Assembly (NCBI GenBank): GCA_000431275.1
Contig: HF989162.1
Location: forward strand, 1 to 9,881
Reading direction: 5' to 3'
Length of the DNA: 9,881 nucleotides
Source of the DNA: Prevotella sp. CAG:755
Lineage (GTDB): Bacteria > Bacteroidota > Bacteroidia > Bacteroidales > Bacteroidaceae
Every line of letters begins with the position of its first letter. Position 1 is the stretch's first letter. The position numbers and the translations under genes are program-made. The notes under the pieces are model-generated. The model saw only the letters and a list, made by a program, of their open reading frames with translations. It did no database searches and was not told the DNA's origin. This document shows positions 1 through 6,719 of the stretch, in pieces.

Positions 1-761
1 TTACCGTCGACCCCCGCGATGCGGCCCGAAGCGGTATACTGCCAGATCACGTAATCCTTGCCGTCGTCGAGAGTGGGCTCGTCGTCGCGATAGCGCGCTA
101 TCATCCACTTATAGTCTTTGAACTCGCCGGCCAAGTGACGGTTATAGAAGTTGTGGAACGTATAGAGTAACGGCTTCTTGCCGTAAATCTTTGTGACCTG
201 CGTGATAAAGTCTCTGAGGTTTTTCAGGAACATTTCTTCGGAACCTTTTCCCCGGTGTTCGATGTCGATGATTGGCAGAAGGTCTTGTTCGCCGGGTTTG
301 ACTACGGACGAAAGGTTCTCCAACTGTTTCCGCCAGTCGGTGTTCGGGCGGTAAAAGTGGTAGCTGCCCACTTTCAGACCGACACGCTTGGCTTCGCTGA
401 GGTTGCGGGCATAGGTGTCGTCGACCAACGTGGCGCCCTCAGTGGCTTTCAGATAGGCGTAGGAAATCTTTCCGTCGCCCGCCACGGCGTCCCAATTGAT
501 TTCCCCTTGATAGTGAGACACGTCTATGCCTTCCTTGCTCACATGGGCATAACTGCTGGAAACGCCGGGATGCGCCTTGACCACTGCCGCCATCATATGG
601 CGCTCGGGCTTCTCAGCCAACCGGTCGGGCTCACGCTGTGCGAGTTCAACCACATCGTATCGTTTGCTGGCCTTGTCTCGGCGCCTGGCCTCGGATGAAA
701 CAGGCCAAGCCAATGCCACTGATAAGAAAAATATGAGGGATTGTCGGGGTGAAATTTTCAT
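1..761 (-). CDS. GH25 family lysozyme-like secreted protein (C-terminus outside window)
   Basis: Reading leftward from the ATG at 761-759 gives 253 codons, open to the window edge. Residues 1-25 are a signal peptide (hydrophobic IFFLSVALAWPVSS), so the protein should leave the cytoplasm. A basic, poorly conserved linker (about 26-75) leads into a GH25 fold: GIDVSHYQG (77-86) carries the first acidic residue D80, followed by YLKATEGAT (103-111), GSYHFYRP (132-139), and IIDIEHR (164-170) with the paired D166 and E168. WQYTASGRIAGVDG (240-253) is the conserved end of the barrel. In this family these acids cleave the beta-1,4 bond between MurNAc and GlcNAc in peptidoglycan. Family length suggests only some 10-40 residues are missing. 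The role in a Gram-negative (wall turnover or attack on competitors) is not resolved. The gene is monocistronic at its 5' end and divergent from the gene at 1133. Confidence 0.93.
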   Translation of the reverse strand, partial: MKISPRQSLIFFLSVALAWPVSSEARRRDKASKRYDVVELAQREPDRLAEKPERHMMAAVVKAHPGVSSSYAHVSKEGIDVSHYQGEINWDAVAGDGKISYAYLKATEGATLVDDTYARNLSEAKRVGLKVGSYHFYRPNTDWRKQLENLSSVVKPGEQDLLPIIDIEHRGKGSEEMFLKNLRDFITQVTKIYGKKPLLYTFHNFYNRHLAGEFKDYKWMIARYRDDEPTLDDGKDYVIWQYTASGRIAGVDG

Positions 762-790
762 CTGGCTTATAGTATTCAGCTTTGACTGCG

Positions 791-821
791 CAAACTTAAT
801 CAATTTGCGGAAAAGAACAAA
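791..821 (-). promoter_or_regulatory. Bacteroidetes-type promoter of the GH25 gene
   Basis: On the minus strand a -33 TTTG (821-818) is separated by 19 bases from a -7 box TAAGTTTG (798-791), matching the Bacteroidetes TAnnTTTG consensus. Transcription would start near 784, leaving a leader of about 20 bases before the ATG at 761. Confidence 0.72.
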
Positions 822-895
822 CGGCCAAAGTCTTAATAATCTTCAAATTATCTTCCCCTCAGTCGTTTTCTTTCATCCGCCGGCTTTGCCGTCGT

Positions 896-1021
896 TTCCA
901 TCCTGGCAGTCGCAGCGACAGTCTTTCCTGCCAGCCATCCCGAAAAATCTGTCAGCCGGCCCGTTTTTCCGGAAAGGCGACCTGTATTTCCGACCATCCG
1001 ACCCGAGGAGGCAGCAAGCCC
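896..1021 (-). repeat. Degenerate 21-bp tandem array, cluster 1
   Basis: On the minus strand, consecutive 21-base blocks begin at 1021, 1000, 979, 958, 937 and (very degenerate) 916. The best unit (958-938) starts with CGGCTGACAG, continues with an A/T-rich run and ends with CGGGA. Others start CGGATGGTCGG, CGCCTTTCCGG and TGGCTGGCAGG, and the clearer ones share the A-rich middle. There are no spacers between units. One matching inverted pair (CTGGCAG 903-909 with CTGCCAG 928-934) could fold into a hairpin. The array lies in the 371-base divergent gap 762-1132, between the two promoters. Apart from those promoters I see nothing else in that gap. The same unit recurs at 6912-7016. Confidence 0.7.
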
Positions 1022-1075
1022 GAGAAAAAAAGCCGTCAAAAAATAAAAAATAATTGGAATTTCACACAATAAAAC

Positions 1076-1106
1076 TTGGGCAGTTTCCGATAAAAATGTA
1101 CCTTTG
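1076..1106 (+). promoter_or_regulatory. Bacteroidetes-type promoter of the gene at 1133
   Basis: TTG at 1076-1078 is followed after 20 bases by TACCTTTG at 1099-1106, a match to the -33/-7 pattern of Bacteroidetes. The predicted start near 1113 leaves about 20 bases of leader before the ATG at 1133. It may also feed the ECF operon at 1550, for which I see no convincing promoter of its own. Confidence 0.75.
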
Positions 1107-1132
1107 CGGAAAACATCAAAGGGTAAACATAA

Positions 1133-1459
1133 ATGAGAAATATATACTTAAAGGCTATTGCCATCGCCTTGGGGGCATGCTTGACAACGGGCACAGTCTC
1201 CGCAGCGGAGTTCTGGGCTTCGGCAGACACCGAGGTCCAGGAGGTTCCTTCCCTGAACGCAATCCGCATCACCGCCAAAGGAACGAACGTCCGGGTGCAG
1301 AACGCGGCCGGACAAACACTCGAAATCTACAACATAACGGGCGTGCGTATCGCTGCTTACAAAATCGACAGCAACGACACGACCGTCAGCCTGAGTTGCG
1401 GCAAGGGTTGTTACATTCTCAAACTTGGGAAAATCGCCCGCAAGGTTTCTATCCTTTAA
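1133..1459 (+). CDS. Small secreted protein made almost only of a T9SS type A CTD-like domain
   Basis: 108 residues. The N-terminus (1-24, ending VSA) is a signal peptide. Residues about 48-108 resemble a type A C-terminal sorting domain of type IX secretion: a beta-rich stretch, IYNITGVRIAAY (65-76) corresponding to the VYNLxGxxV motif, then GCYILKLG (92-99) corresponding to GvYiVkv, and a short basic-hydrophobic end KVSIL. In this family the domain sits at the end of a large cargo protein. Here only about 25 residues (25-48) separate it from the signal peptide, so there is no obvious cargo. Two cysteines (C89, C93) lie in the domain. The start is supported by the signal peptide and the promoter 20-odd bases upstream. 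The ECF sigma gene follows after 90 bases on the same strand. Function is unknown, and a remnant of a larger cargo gene is possible. The domain call is by motif reading only. Confidence 0.75.
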   Translation: MRNIYLKAIAIALGACLTTGTVSAAEFWASADTEVQEVPSLNAIRITAKGTNVRVQNAAGQTLEIYNITGVRIAAYKIDSNDTTVSLSCGKGCYILKLGKIARKVSIL

Positions 1460-1549
1460 GCCCGCATTCATCGCAAGGAAATAAGGAAACACGTGTCCCA
1501 AACGCCCGACCGTGGCACCCCATGCGCCTGAACGCCTGCACCGACGCTT

Positions 1550-2098
1550 ATGTTTACCCACAGCGAAGCCTCTCTCGTCCGCCGGTTGCGTGACTCGGCA
1601 ACACGGCATGAGGCGTTCGAGGAACTGGTCGGACGATATTCGGAAACACTCTACCTGCAAATCCGTCGGATGGTTCTTTCACACGACGACGCCGACGACA
1701 TCCTTCAAAACACATTCTTGAAAGCATGGCTGGCTGTCGACTCCTTTCGAGGCGACGCCAAGTTGTCCACATGGCTCTACCGTATTGCCATCAACGAATG
1801 CCTGACGTTTTTACAGAAAGCCAAGCTCACCGTACCCATCGACGACTTGGCCACTCCGCCGGCAGCCTCCCCCGACGGCGGCCTCACCGCAGCCGACAGC
1901 GAACGGGCCAACCGGCTCTTCAAAGCAGCCATAGCCTCATTACCGGACAAGCAACGGATAGTATTCAACCTGAAATACTTCGACGAGATGAAGTATGAAG
2001 ACATGAGCGAACTGCTGCACACCAGTGTGGGCGCACTGAAAGCCTCATACCACTTTGCTGTTAAAAAAATCGAAGACTTTTTCAACTCACACGATTAA
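1550..2098 (+). CDS. ECF-type RNA polymerase sigma factor (sigma-70 family)
   Basis: 182 residues, normal length for an extracytoplasmic-function sigma factor, which directs RNA polymerase to a stress- or signal-specific promoter set. Region 2 spans about 20-90: FEELVGRYSETLYLQIRR, then DDADDILQNTFLKAW (46-60), the core-binding helix, then FRGDAKLSTWLYRIAINEC (66-84), the -10-recognition part. A Pro/Ala-rich linker (96-115) joins it to region 4 (131-177), where LPDKQRIVFNLKYFDEMKYEDMSE and GALKASYHFAVKKIEDF form the -35-binding helix-turn-helix. The ATG at 1550 puts region 2 at the usual distance from the N-terminus; no clear Shine-Dalgarno is visible, as is common in Bacteroidetes. The next two genes encode a one-TM protein and a periplasmic helical protein, the usual arrangement for a sigma/anti-sigma unit. 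The target regulon cannot be read from this window. Confidence 0.95.
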   Translation: MFTHSEASLVRRLRDSATRHEAFEELVGRYSETLYLQIRRMVLSHDDADDILQNTFLKAWLAVDSFRGDAKLSTWLYRIAINECLTFLQKAKLTVPIDDLATPPAASPDGGLTAADSERANRLFKAAIASLPDKQRIVFNLKYFDEMKYEDMSELLHTSVGALKASYHFAVKKIEDFFNSHD

Positions 2099-2153
2099 AC
2101 CTCCCGGCTTCGTGACAGTCTGATACATACAACCCCCAAGAGTAAGGAAAGCC

Positions 2154-2549
2154 ATGAAGAAAACATTCGACATCCGTATGTTAGACAAGGCGGCGCTCAA
2201 CGCGTCGTTCAATCCCCCGGAGGGATACCTCGACGAGGTGAAAAGACGGGTGATGGCCCAACTTCCGCCGGCAGAAAGCCCCGAGTGGGGAAAAAGCGCC
2301 CCACTCCGCCCGCACACATTCCGGCGCACACTGAAAATCATCACGGGCGTAGCCGCAGCCGTAGCATGCGTAGCGGTGGCATGGATCTGGCCGTCTGACA
2401 ACGCGGCAGACAGCCCGCGGCCCGTGCCGTCCACGCCTGCCATGGCTGCCAGCCAGTATGACAGCAACGACGAATACGTCGACGACGTGTACAACTACGC
2501 CATGCTGGACAACTACGACTTCTACGATTACCTCTATACAGACTTCTGA
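2154..2549 (+). CDS. Single-TM anti-sigma-like membrane protein with Tyr/Asp-rich periplasmic tail
   Basis: 131 residues. The N-terminal part (1-58) is predicted cytoplasmic and contains FNPPEGYLDEVKRRVMAQLP (19-38), which resembles the 'P-GYF--L---I---LP' segment of small Bacteroidetes proteins encoded just after ECF sigma genes. The basic FRRTLK (56-61) precedes one membrane helix (about 61-79, IITGVAAAVACVAVAWIW), giving N-in/C-out topology. The last 31 residues (101-131) contain 8 tyrosines and 8 aspartates and almost no basic residue. It starts 55 bases after the sigma gene and stops 2 bases before the next start, so it is probably co-transcribed and translationally linked to the third gene. 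Anti-sigma function is inferred from context and topology. I see no ZAS (HxxxCxxC) motif, so it is not a classical zinc-binding anti-sigma domain. Confidence 0.8.
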   Translation: MKKTFDIRMLDKAALNASFNPPEGYLDEVKRRVMAQLPPAESPEWGKSAPLRPHTFRRTLKIITGVAAAVACVAVAWIWPSDNAADSPRPVPSTPAMAASQYDSNDEYVDDVYNYAMLDNYDFYDYLYTDF

Positions 2550-2551
2550 CC

Positions 2552-3025
2552 ATGTCCATCCCACTGCTCCGCCTTTCGTTTGCAGCCGCACTCTGCCTGC
2601 TCCCTGCGCTCCGACCATTGCATGCCGACGACCGCCCGAAGCGTGTACCAATGGCGCGGGTGTTCTCTCCGCAACAATTTCAACGCGAACAGGAAGCTTT
2701 CATTATCAAAGAAGCAGGCATCACCCCCTTGGAAGCTGCAAGATTCTTCCCCCTGTTCCAAAAGTCGCAAGCACGGCAACGTGAAATCAATTGGGAAATC
2801 AGAAAATGTATGCGCGCCATGCGTAAAGCGGAACTGACAGACAAAGAAGCTGGAAAACTGCTCGACACTCTCAAAGACCTGAACGAACAGCGTACGGAAG
2901 AAGAAAACAAATCATACGACGATGCCGAACGCTGCCTCGGAGCATACAAGGCGCTCAAAGTCGTTTCGGCCAAACAAAAGTTTGACCGGAGAATTTTCCA
3001 CAAAATGGTTGACCGGAAGAAGTAA
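2552..3025 (+). CDS. Periplasmic helical protein, CpxP/Spy-like
   Basis: 157 residues with a signal peptide (1-25, LSFAAALCLLPALRPLHA) and a mature part that reads as almost entirely alpha-helical and basic. FQREQEAFIIKEAGITPLEAARFFPLFQKSQ (43-73) matches the pattern of small Bacteroidetes proteins related to the Spy/CpxP (LTxxQ) group. A long charged helical stretch (74-128) follows, then LKVVSAKQKFDRRIFHKM (135-152), the usual end of such proteins. Two cysteines would be in the mature protein (C86, C128) and could pair; C15 is in the signal peptide. Only 2 bases separate its ATG from the stop of the anti-sigma-like gene. Spy/CpxP proteins act as periplasmic chaperones or stress-sensor regulators; here a role in sensing for the upstream sigma/anti-sigma pair is inferred from the operon. 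A strong hairpin lies 25 bases after the stop. Confidence 0.78.
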   Translation: MSIPLLRLSFAAALCLLPALRPLHADDRPKRVPMARVFSPQQFQREQEAFIIKEAGITPLEAARFFPLFQKSQARQREINWEIRKCMRAMRKAELTDKEAGKLLDTLKDLNEQRTEEENKSYDDAERCLGAYKALKVVSAKQKFDRRIFHKMVDRKK

Positions 3026-3050
3026 GGAGCTGGCGTCAGTCGATACAGCA

Positions 3051-3091
3051 GCGGGTGTGTCTGGATGTTCCAGACACACCCGCTTTGCTAT
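3051..3091. terminator. Bidirectional hairpin terminator between convergent genes
   Basis: A perfect 14-bp stem (GCGGGTGTGTCTGG at 3051-3064 with CCAGACACACCCGC at 3070-3083) has a 5-base loop ATGTT. It is followed on the plus strand by TTTGCTATT, a weak U-tract. It sits between the stop of the CpxP/Spy-like gene (3025) and the stop of malQ (3129), so it can end transcription from both sides. Confidence 0.85.
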
Positions 3092-3128
3092 TCCGGAGCA
3101 GGCCGTCAGCTCGATCCACGCGGCAGAC

Positions 3129-5735
3129 TCAACGCCCGCTCTCCTTGATAAGTTTCCTCACCTTACGGTTAAAGCTGTCAGCAGATTCAAGTTGCTCCAC
3201 GGTGAGGTGGACACGGTAACGCCAATAATGCGCGGCATTCGCCGGATTATTGATCTGCTCCTCCTCGGGACAGGAACTGCGCAAGGCCTCGTCCATCGAC
3301 AGCCAATCCTGAACAGCCAGCAGGCACAACATCGACGGGCAAGCCAAGTGACGCACAATGATGGCCTCGCACGTCGGACCGTTGGGCCACTCCGGTGCAG
3401 TCCCAGCCTGTCCGAGCATCCGAGTCCAGTATTCCTGCGCGGCGTCGGGCTGTTCATGCCACCACAGGCGTAGAGGGGGCATGTCATGAGTAGAGATCGT
3501 GGCTACGGAAAGGTAGGGGTTATTCTCAGACCGACCGAACCTCACCCAAGGCTCTTTGGGCATCCGTTCAATCTCCAAGGAAAGAATCTCGAGCTGTTCG
3601 AGCACACCTTTGACCGAGGCAGGCACCATACCGAGGTCTTCGGCGCAAGGCAACATCGCCGTACTCCCGACAACCGGGGGCAACTTCTTCAACGCCTCTT
3701 CACGCCAAAAGCCGTTATGACGCACGTAATAGAAATCGTCATAAAGGTGGTTGAAAGCAGCCTGCTGGCTAGCGTCGAGCCCCACATAAGCCGAGGTAAG
3801 TTGGGCAGCCACGCGAGGATGATAAAAGCCCCGACGCTCTTTATCCTCAATAAAGAGTACATCCGCCAACAAAGCCATCAGTTCATCGCGTAACGGTCCG
3901 GGACCAACTGTCTCCATGACGGCACGCTGTGTGTCGGCTCCCGGACGCGGACTCCAAGCACCGGAATCTTCCACGAAATAAGCCGCGGCAGCTTCGGCAC
4001 CGATGCGCTTGTCAAGCTCCCGCTTCGAGAAACGCGGGACTGTCATCTTCGTGTCGAAACGGAACCCCGCTTCTTCCATCTCGGCGACACTGAGGGGCAA
4101 CGCCGGACGGAAATGTCCCAATAAGCCATAGACCTGGCTGGACGGTATCTCCCAAATGCGGAAAAAGCCGAGCACATGGTCGATTCGGTACGCGTCGAAA
4201 TACCGGGCCATATGACGGAGCCGCGCCTTCCACCAAGCGTAGTCCTCATAGGCCATCGCGTCCCAATCATAAGTCGGGAAGCCCCAATTCTGTCCGTCGC
4301 GGGCAAAGTCATCAGGCGGCGCGCCTGCCTGGCCGTCGAAGTGAAACAACCTGCCGTCGACCCACGCCGGCACACTGTCGCGACAGATGCCTATCGGGAT
4401 GTCGCCCTTCAACAGGACGCCGAGACGGCGGGCTTCGTCATGGGCCGCAGTCATTTGCTCATGCAGTTTGAACTGCGTGTAAAGGTAAAAGTCAAATTCA
4501 TGGCTGAACGACGGATCGCGTACACGGCGTTCGTCGATTTTCACGGTGTCATACTCGCTCCATTCCCCCCATTTCCTGAAGTCGGCGGTTCCCTGTTCAT
4601 CACGCAGGCAGCAGAAAGCGGCATAAGGTTTCAGCCAGCCGACGTTGTCGCGGAAGTAGGCCTGACAGGCAGGCTGGCTCATTTCGTCGTCGCCTCTCCG
4701 CTCGAAGCAGACACGTATGAACGCAAGTTTCATCGCCATGACGGCTTCGTAGTCCACGGCGTCGAGCTGCTCGAGCCGCCTCCGCTCGCCGGCGATGGCG
4801 GCGTATTCATCGGCGAGGTCACTACCCGCCAATGCTTCAAGGTCCATGTAAATCGGGTGGAAGGCGAACACGGACACCGAACTGTATGGATAGGAGTCGC
4901 GCCATGTGTGGCTGCTCGTCGTGTCGTTCACGGGGAGGAGCTGGACAGCTTTCATGCCTACGCTAGCCGCCCAGCCCACAAAACGGCGCAGGTCGCCGAA
5001 ATCACCAATTCCGCAACTGTGTTCGCTGCGCAGGGAAAACACAGGCACGACCACACCGGCCAACCGTGGCAAAACCCCTCCCATTCCTGCCCAGATGTCG
5101 TCGCGGCGTTTCCGGCCTTTCCCTCCGTCTGCCCGACGGTTACAACACTGCTCCCACTCGACGGTACCGTCCACATGCAGACGCACATATTTATATTCAA
5201 AAGCCTCCCCGGCCTCACTCTCCGGGAGAGCAAAAATCCAACAGTTCCCTCCCACCGGTTGCAAGCGCCGGGCATTGCTTACGTCCCAAGCGCCCAATTC
5301 CGGAGTCGAACCGAGCACGGCCCAATACTCGCCGTCGGGAAGGTCAGGTGCCGTGAGACAAAACAAGTGTCCCGGTCCGACGGCAAGCACCGGCGCCGTC
5401 TGACGCCCGGGAAGCCGAGACACGACACCGGGCACGTCGCCGTCGTTCCAACTGTCGGTCAACTCATAGGCACCGGCCCCTTCTTCGACCAAGAGGCTGT
5501 GCCTCTCTCCGCGTTCGGCCGCTTCGATGGCACCGTCCCGGACTACGCGGTACGCATACACCAGACGTCCCGGCCGGTCAATCACGACGCTTCCACTCCA
5601 CAAGAAGCCATCAGCCGTAGTGAGCCGGCAGGTTCCCGAAACCGAAAGTCCGCCAGGCCCGTCCAGCGTATAGACCGCTTCAAGCGCTTCGCCCCAACGC
5701 GTGCCATAATCTATCTTAAAACTTACTGTCACCAT
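3129..5735 (-). CDS. malQ: 4-alpha-glucanotransferase (GH77, DPE2-like, with N-terminal CBM20 pair)
   Basis: 868 residues from the ATG at 5735-5733; a TTG 14 codons upstream is open but less likely, since family members begin near VTVSFKIDY. Two starch-binding CBM20-type domains come first: about 1-110, and about 124-201 with LGSTPELGAWD. The GH77 barrel starts near residue 222 (GVVVPVFSLRSEHSCGIGDF). Catalytic residues by motif are the nucleophile D519 in YRIDHVLGF, acid/base E699 in LPCAEDLGMVP, and D751 in STHDMPPLRLWW. D519 and E699 are about 180 residues apart, much more than in compact bacterial MalQ. This insert plus the CBM20 pair is the DPE2-type layout common in Bacteroidetes. There is no signal peptide, so it acts in the cytoplasm, moving glucan segments between maltodextrins. 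It is not next to a starch-utilisation cluster here. The 3' end converges on the hairpin at 3051-3083. Confidence 0.97.
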   Translation of the reverse strand: MVTVSFKIDYGTRWGEALEAVYTLDGPGGLSVSGTCRLTTADGFLWSGSVVIDRPGRLVYAYRVVRDGAIEAAERGERHSLLVEEGAGAYELTDSWNDGDVPGVVSRLPGRQTAPVLAVGPGHLFCLTAPDLPDGEYWAVLGSTPELGAWDVSNARRLQPVGGNCWIFALPESEAGEAFEYKYVRLHVDGTVEWEQCCNRRADGGKGRKRRDDIWAGMGGVLPRLAGVVVPVFSLRSEHSCGIGDFGDLRRFVGWAASVGMKAVQLLPVNDTTSSHTWRDSYPYSSVSVFAFHPIYMDLEALAGSDLADEYAAIAGERRRLEQLDAVDYEAVMAMKLAFIRVCFERRGDDEMSQPACQAYFRDNVGWLKPYAAFCCLRDEQGTADFRKWGEWSEYDTVKIDERRVRDPSFSHEFDFYLYTQFKLHEQMTAAHDEARRLGVLLKGDIPIGICRDSVPAWVDGRLFHFDGQAGAPPDDFARDGQNWGFPTYDWDAMAYEDYAWWKARLRHMARYFDAYRIDHVLGFFRIWEIPSSQVYGLLGHFRPALPLSVAEMEEAGFRFDTKMTVPRFSKRELDKRIGAEAAAAYFVEDSGAWSPRPGADTQRAVMETVGPGPLRDELMALLADVLFIEDKERRGFYHPRVAAQLTSAYVGLDASQQAAFNHLYDDFYYVRHNGFWREEALKKLPPVVGSTAMLPCAEDLGMVPASVKGVLEQLEILSLEIERMPKEPWVRFGRSENNPYLSVATISTHDMPPLRLWWHEQPDAAQEYWTRMLGQAGTAPEWPNGPTCEAIIVRHLACPSMLCLLAVQDWLSMDEALRSSCPEEEQINNPANAAHYWRYRVHLTVEQLESADSFNRKVRKLIKESGR

Positions 5736-6062
5736 GTTGCTATTGTTAAAAACTACGTTTCTTGGGGCTGTCAGCAAAAAAAATCGACAAAAAAGCCCAG
5801 TAGATTTGTTTACTAATAAATTAAGCCGTATATTTGCCTGTACAAAGAGGCTGCATCGGTTAGATCGGGATACTCATCAATAATAACGGAAATACCGAGA
5901 AAGCTACTCCGCTCAATGGCGGGCCGACACACTCGTTGGAGTCGGATTACAGAGATCGGAGGGCACTCAAATCTTATTTTAGCTCGGAGTTTCATCACAT
6001 CACCGGTGTAGCCTTCTTTGTGTCTTGACGTTTCCCCTTTCATCTTGTGCAGGATGTTCTTA
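5736..6062. other. Gap between udk and malQ: low GC, unassigned short ORF
   Basis: The 327 bases are visibly richer in A/T than the flanking genes. On the minus strand an ORF ends at TAG 5815-5813 and could start at ATG 6043 (76 aa) or ATG 5995 (60 aa, beginning MKLRAKIRFECPP and ending SLYRQIYGLIY). I recognise no family and its codon use differs from the neighbours, so it may be a decayed gene or chance. Two long T runs (5772-5779 and 5789-5794, minus strand) lie in the malQ leader. A weak malQ promoter candidate is TTTG 5846-5843, 19 bases, TAATTTAT 5823-5816 (minus). No good terminator for udk is visible. Confidence 0.4.
5805..5836 (+). promoter_or_regulatory. Consensus Bacteroidetes promoter pointing away from malQ, possible sRNA or antisense promoter
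   Basis: TTTG at 5805-5808, a 20-base spacer, then TATATTTG at 5829-5836 match the -33/-7 consensus exactly on the plus strand. No plus-strand gene follows: transcription from about 5843 would enter the udk-malQ gap and then run antisense to the 3' end of udk. A short hairpin (CCGAC 5923-5927 with GTCGG 5940-5944) lies in the transcribed part. It may drive a small RNA, or be a chance match in A/T-rich sequence. Confidence 0.45.
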
Positions 6063-6680
6063 TCAGGCCTTTTCAAGTATCCGCTCGATATAGGCCCGGA
6101 GGATTTCGATGGCTTTCGCGTTTTCCCCTCCCTCTGGGATGATCAGGTCGGCCTGCTCCTTGGTCGGCTCGATGAACTCGCAGTGCATCGGTTTGAGCAC
6201 TTGTAGGTAGCGGTTTATCACCACACGCGCGGTGCGGCCGCGCTCTTCGACGTCGCGCTCAATCAGGCGGATCAGCCGCTCGTCCGGATCTGCGTCGACG
6301 TAGAGCTTCAAGTCGAACATGCGGTACAGGGCTTCTTTGTAGAGCACCATGATGCCCTCGACAATGACCACGTCGCACGGTTCGACATGCACGGTCTCCT
6401 CCATGCGGTCGCAAGTCAGCACGGAGTAGGTCGGGACGTCGACGGCCCGGCCCTCGCGCAAGTCGGTCAGGTGACGGCAAAGCAGGTCCCACTCGAAAGC
6501 GTCGGGGTGGTCGTAGTTCAACTTTCGGAGCTGCTCGATGGTCATGCCTTTCGGCGCCCGCTTGTAATATGAATCCTGGGAGATGAGCGCTACTTGCTCA
6601 CCCGGAAAGCTATCCCGTATTTTCCGCGCCACGGTCGTCTTGCCAGAACCGGTTCCGCCCGCGATACCAATTAGAATCAT
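6063..6680 (-). CDS. udk: Uridine kinase (uridine/cytidine kinase)
   Basis: 205 residues, the normal length of bacterial Udk. The enzyme phosphorylates uridine and cytidine to UMP and CMP in the pyrimidine salvage pathway, in the cytoplasm. The P-loop GGTGSGKTT is at 8-16. DSYYKR (36-41) is the conserved substrate-site segment, NYDHPDAFEWDLL (55-67) the nucleoside-binding NFDHPxAFD-type motif, and VIVEGIMVLY (104-113) the Walker B-like strand. DADPDERLIRLIERDVEERGRT (129-150) forms the lid with catalytic-site arginines, and the C-terminus has the usual DLIIPEGG strand. The ATG at 6680-6678 is fixed by the glycine-rich loop beginning at residue 7. A promoter lies about 30 bases upstream. The gene downstream on the same strand, malQ, is metabolically unrelated and separated by 327 bases. 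Confidence 0.97.
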   Translation of the reverse strand: MILIGIAGGTGSGKTTVARKIRDSFPGEQVALISQDSYYKRAPKGMTIEQLRKLNYDHPDAFEWDLLCRHLTDLREGRAVDVPTYSVLTCDRMEETVHVEPCDVVIVEGIMVLYKEALYRMFDLKLYVDADPDERLIRLIERDVEERGRTARVVINRYLQVLKPMHCEFIEPTKEQADLIIPEGGENAKAIEILRAYIERILEKA

Positions 6681-6711
6681 AGTTATCAGGTTTTCAAAGT
6701 GATTGATAGGA

Positions 6712-6719
6712 CAAACTTA
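6712..6719 (-). promoter_or_regulatory. -7 box of the udk promoter
   Basis: On the minus strand TAAGTTTG (6719-6712) matches TAnnTTTG and is identical to the GH25 -7 box. The start would be near 6705, leaving about 25 bases of leader. No TTTG lies at the expected 19-21 base distance upstream, so the -33 element is weak or absent. Confidence 0.6.

Noticed and set aside
896..1021. Possible CRISPR array
   Set aside because: Units are directly contiguous with no spacers, units are short and degenerate, and no cas gene is nearby.
848..1069. Minus-strand frame with GRL-type heptads (GRLSGKT, GRLTDFS)
   Set aside because: Same cause as in cluster 2: an open frame created by the 21-bp repeats, overlapping the divergent promoter region.
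1460..1549. Separate promoter for the ECF sigma gene
   Set aside because: The closest string (TATCCTTTA near 1449) does not fit TAnnTTTG and lacks a -33 partner.
5736..5777. Upstream TTG start for malQ
   Set aside because: The ATG at 5735 begins at the conserved family N-terminus, and the extra 14 residues are low-complexity leader sequence.
4176..5816. Long plus-strand open frame (546 codons) opposite malQ
   Set aside because: It is a shadow of the GC-rich malQ gene, has no recognisable domain, and the minus-strand product has full GH77 and CBM20 motifs.
5916..6011. 31-codon plus-strand ORF after the orphan promoter
   Set aside because: Too short, no evident ribosome site or recognisable feature; could be chance.
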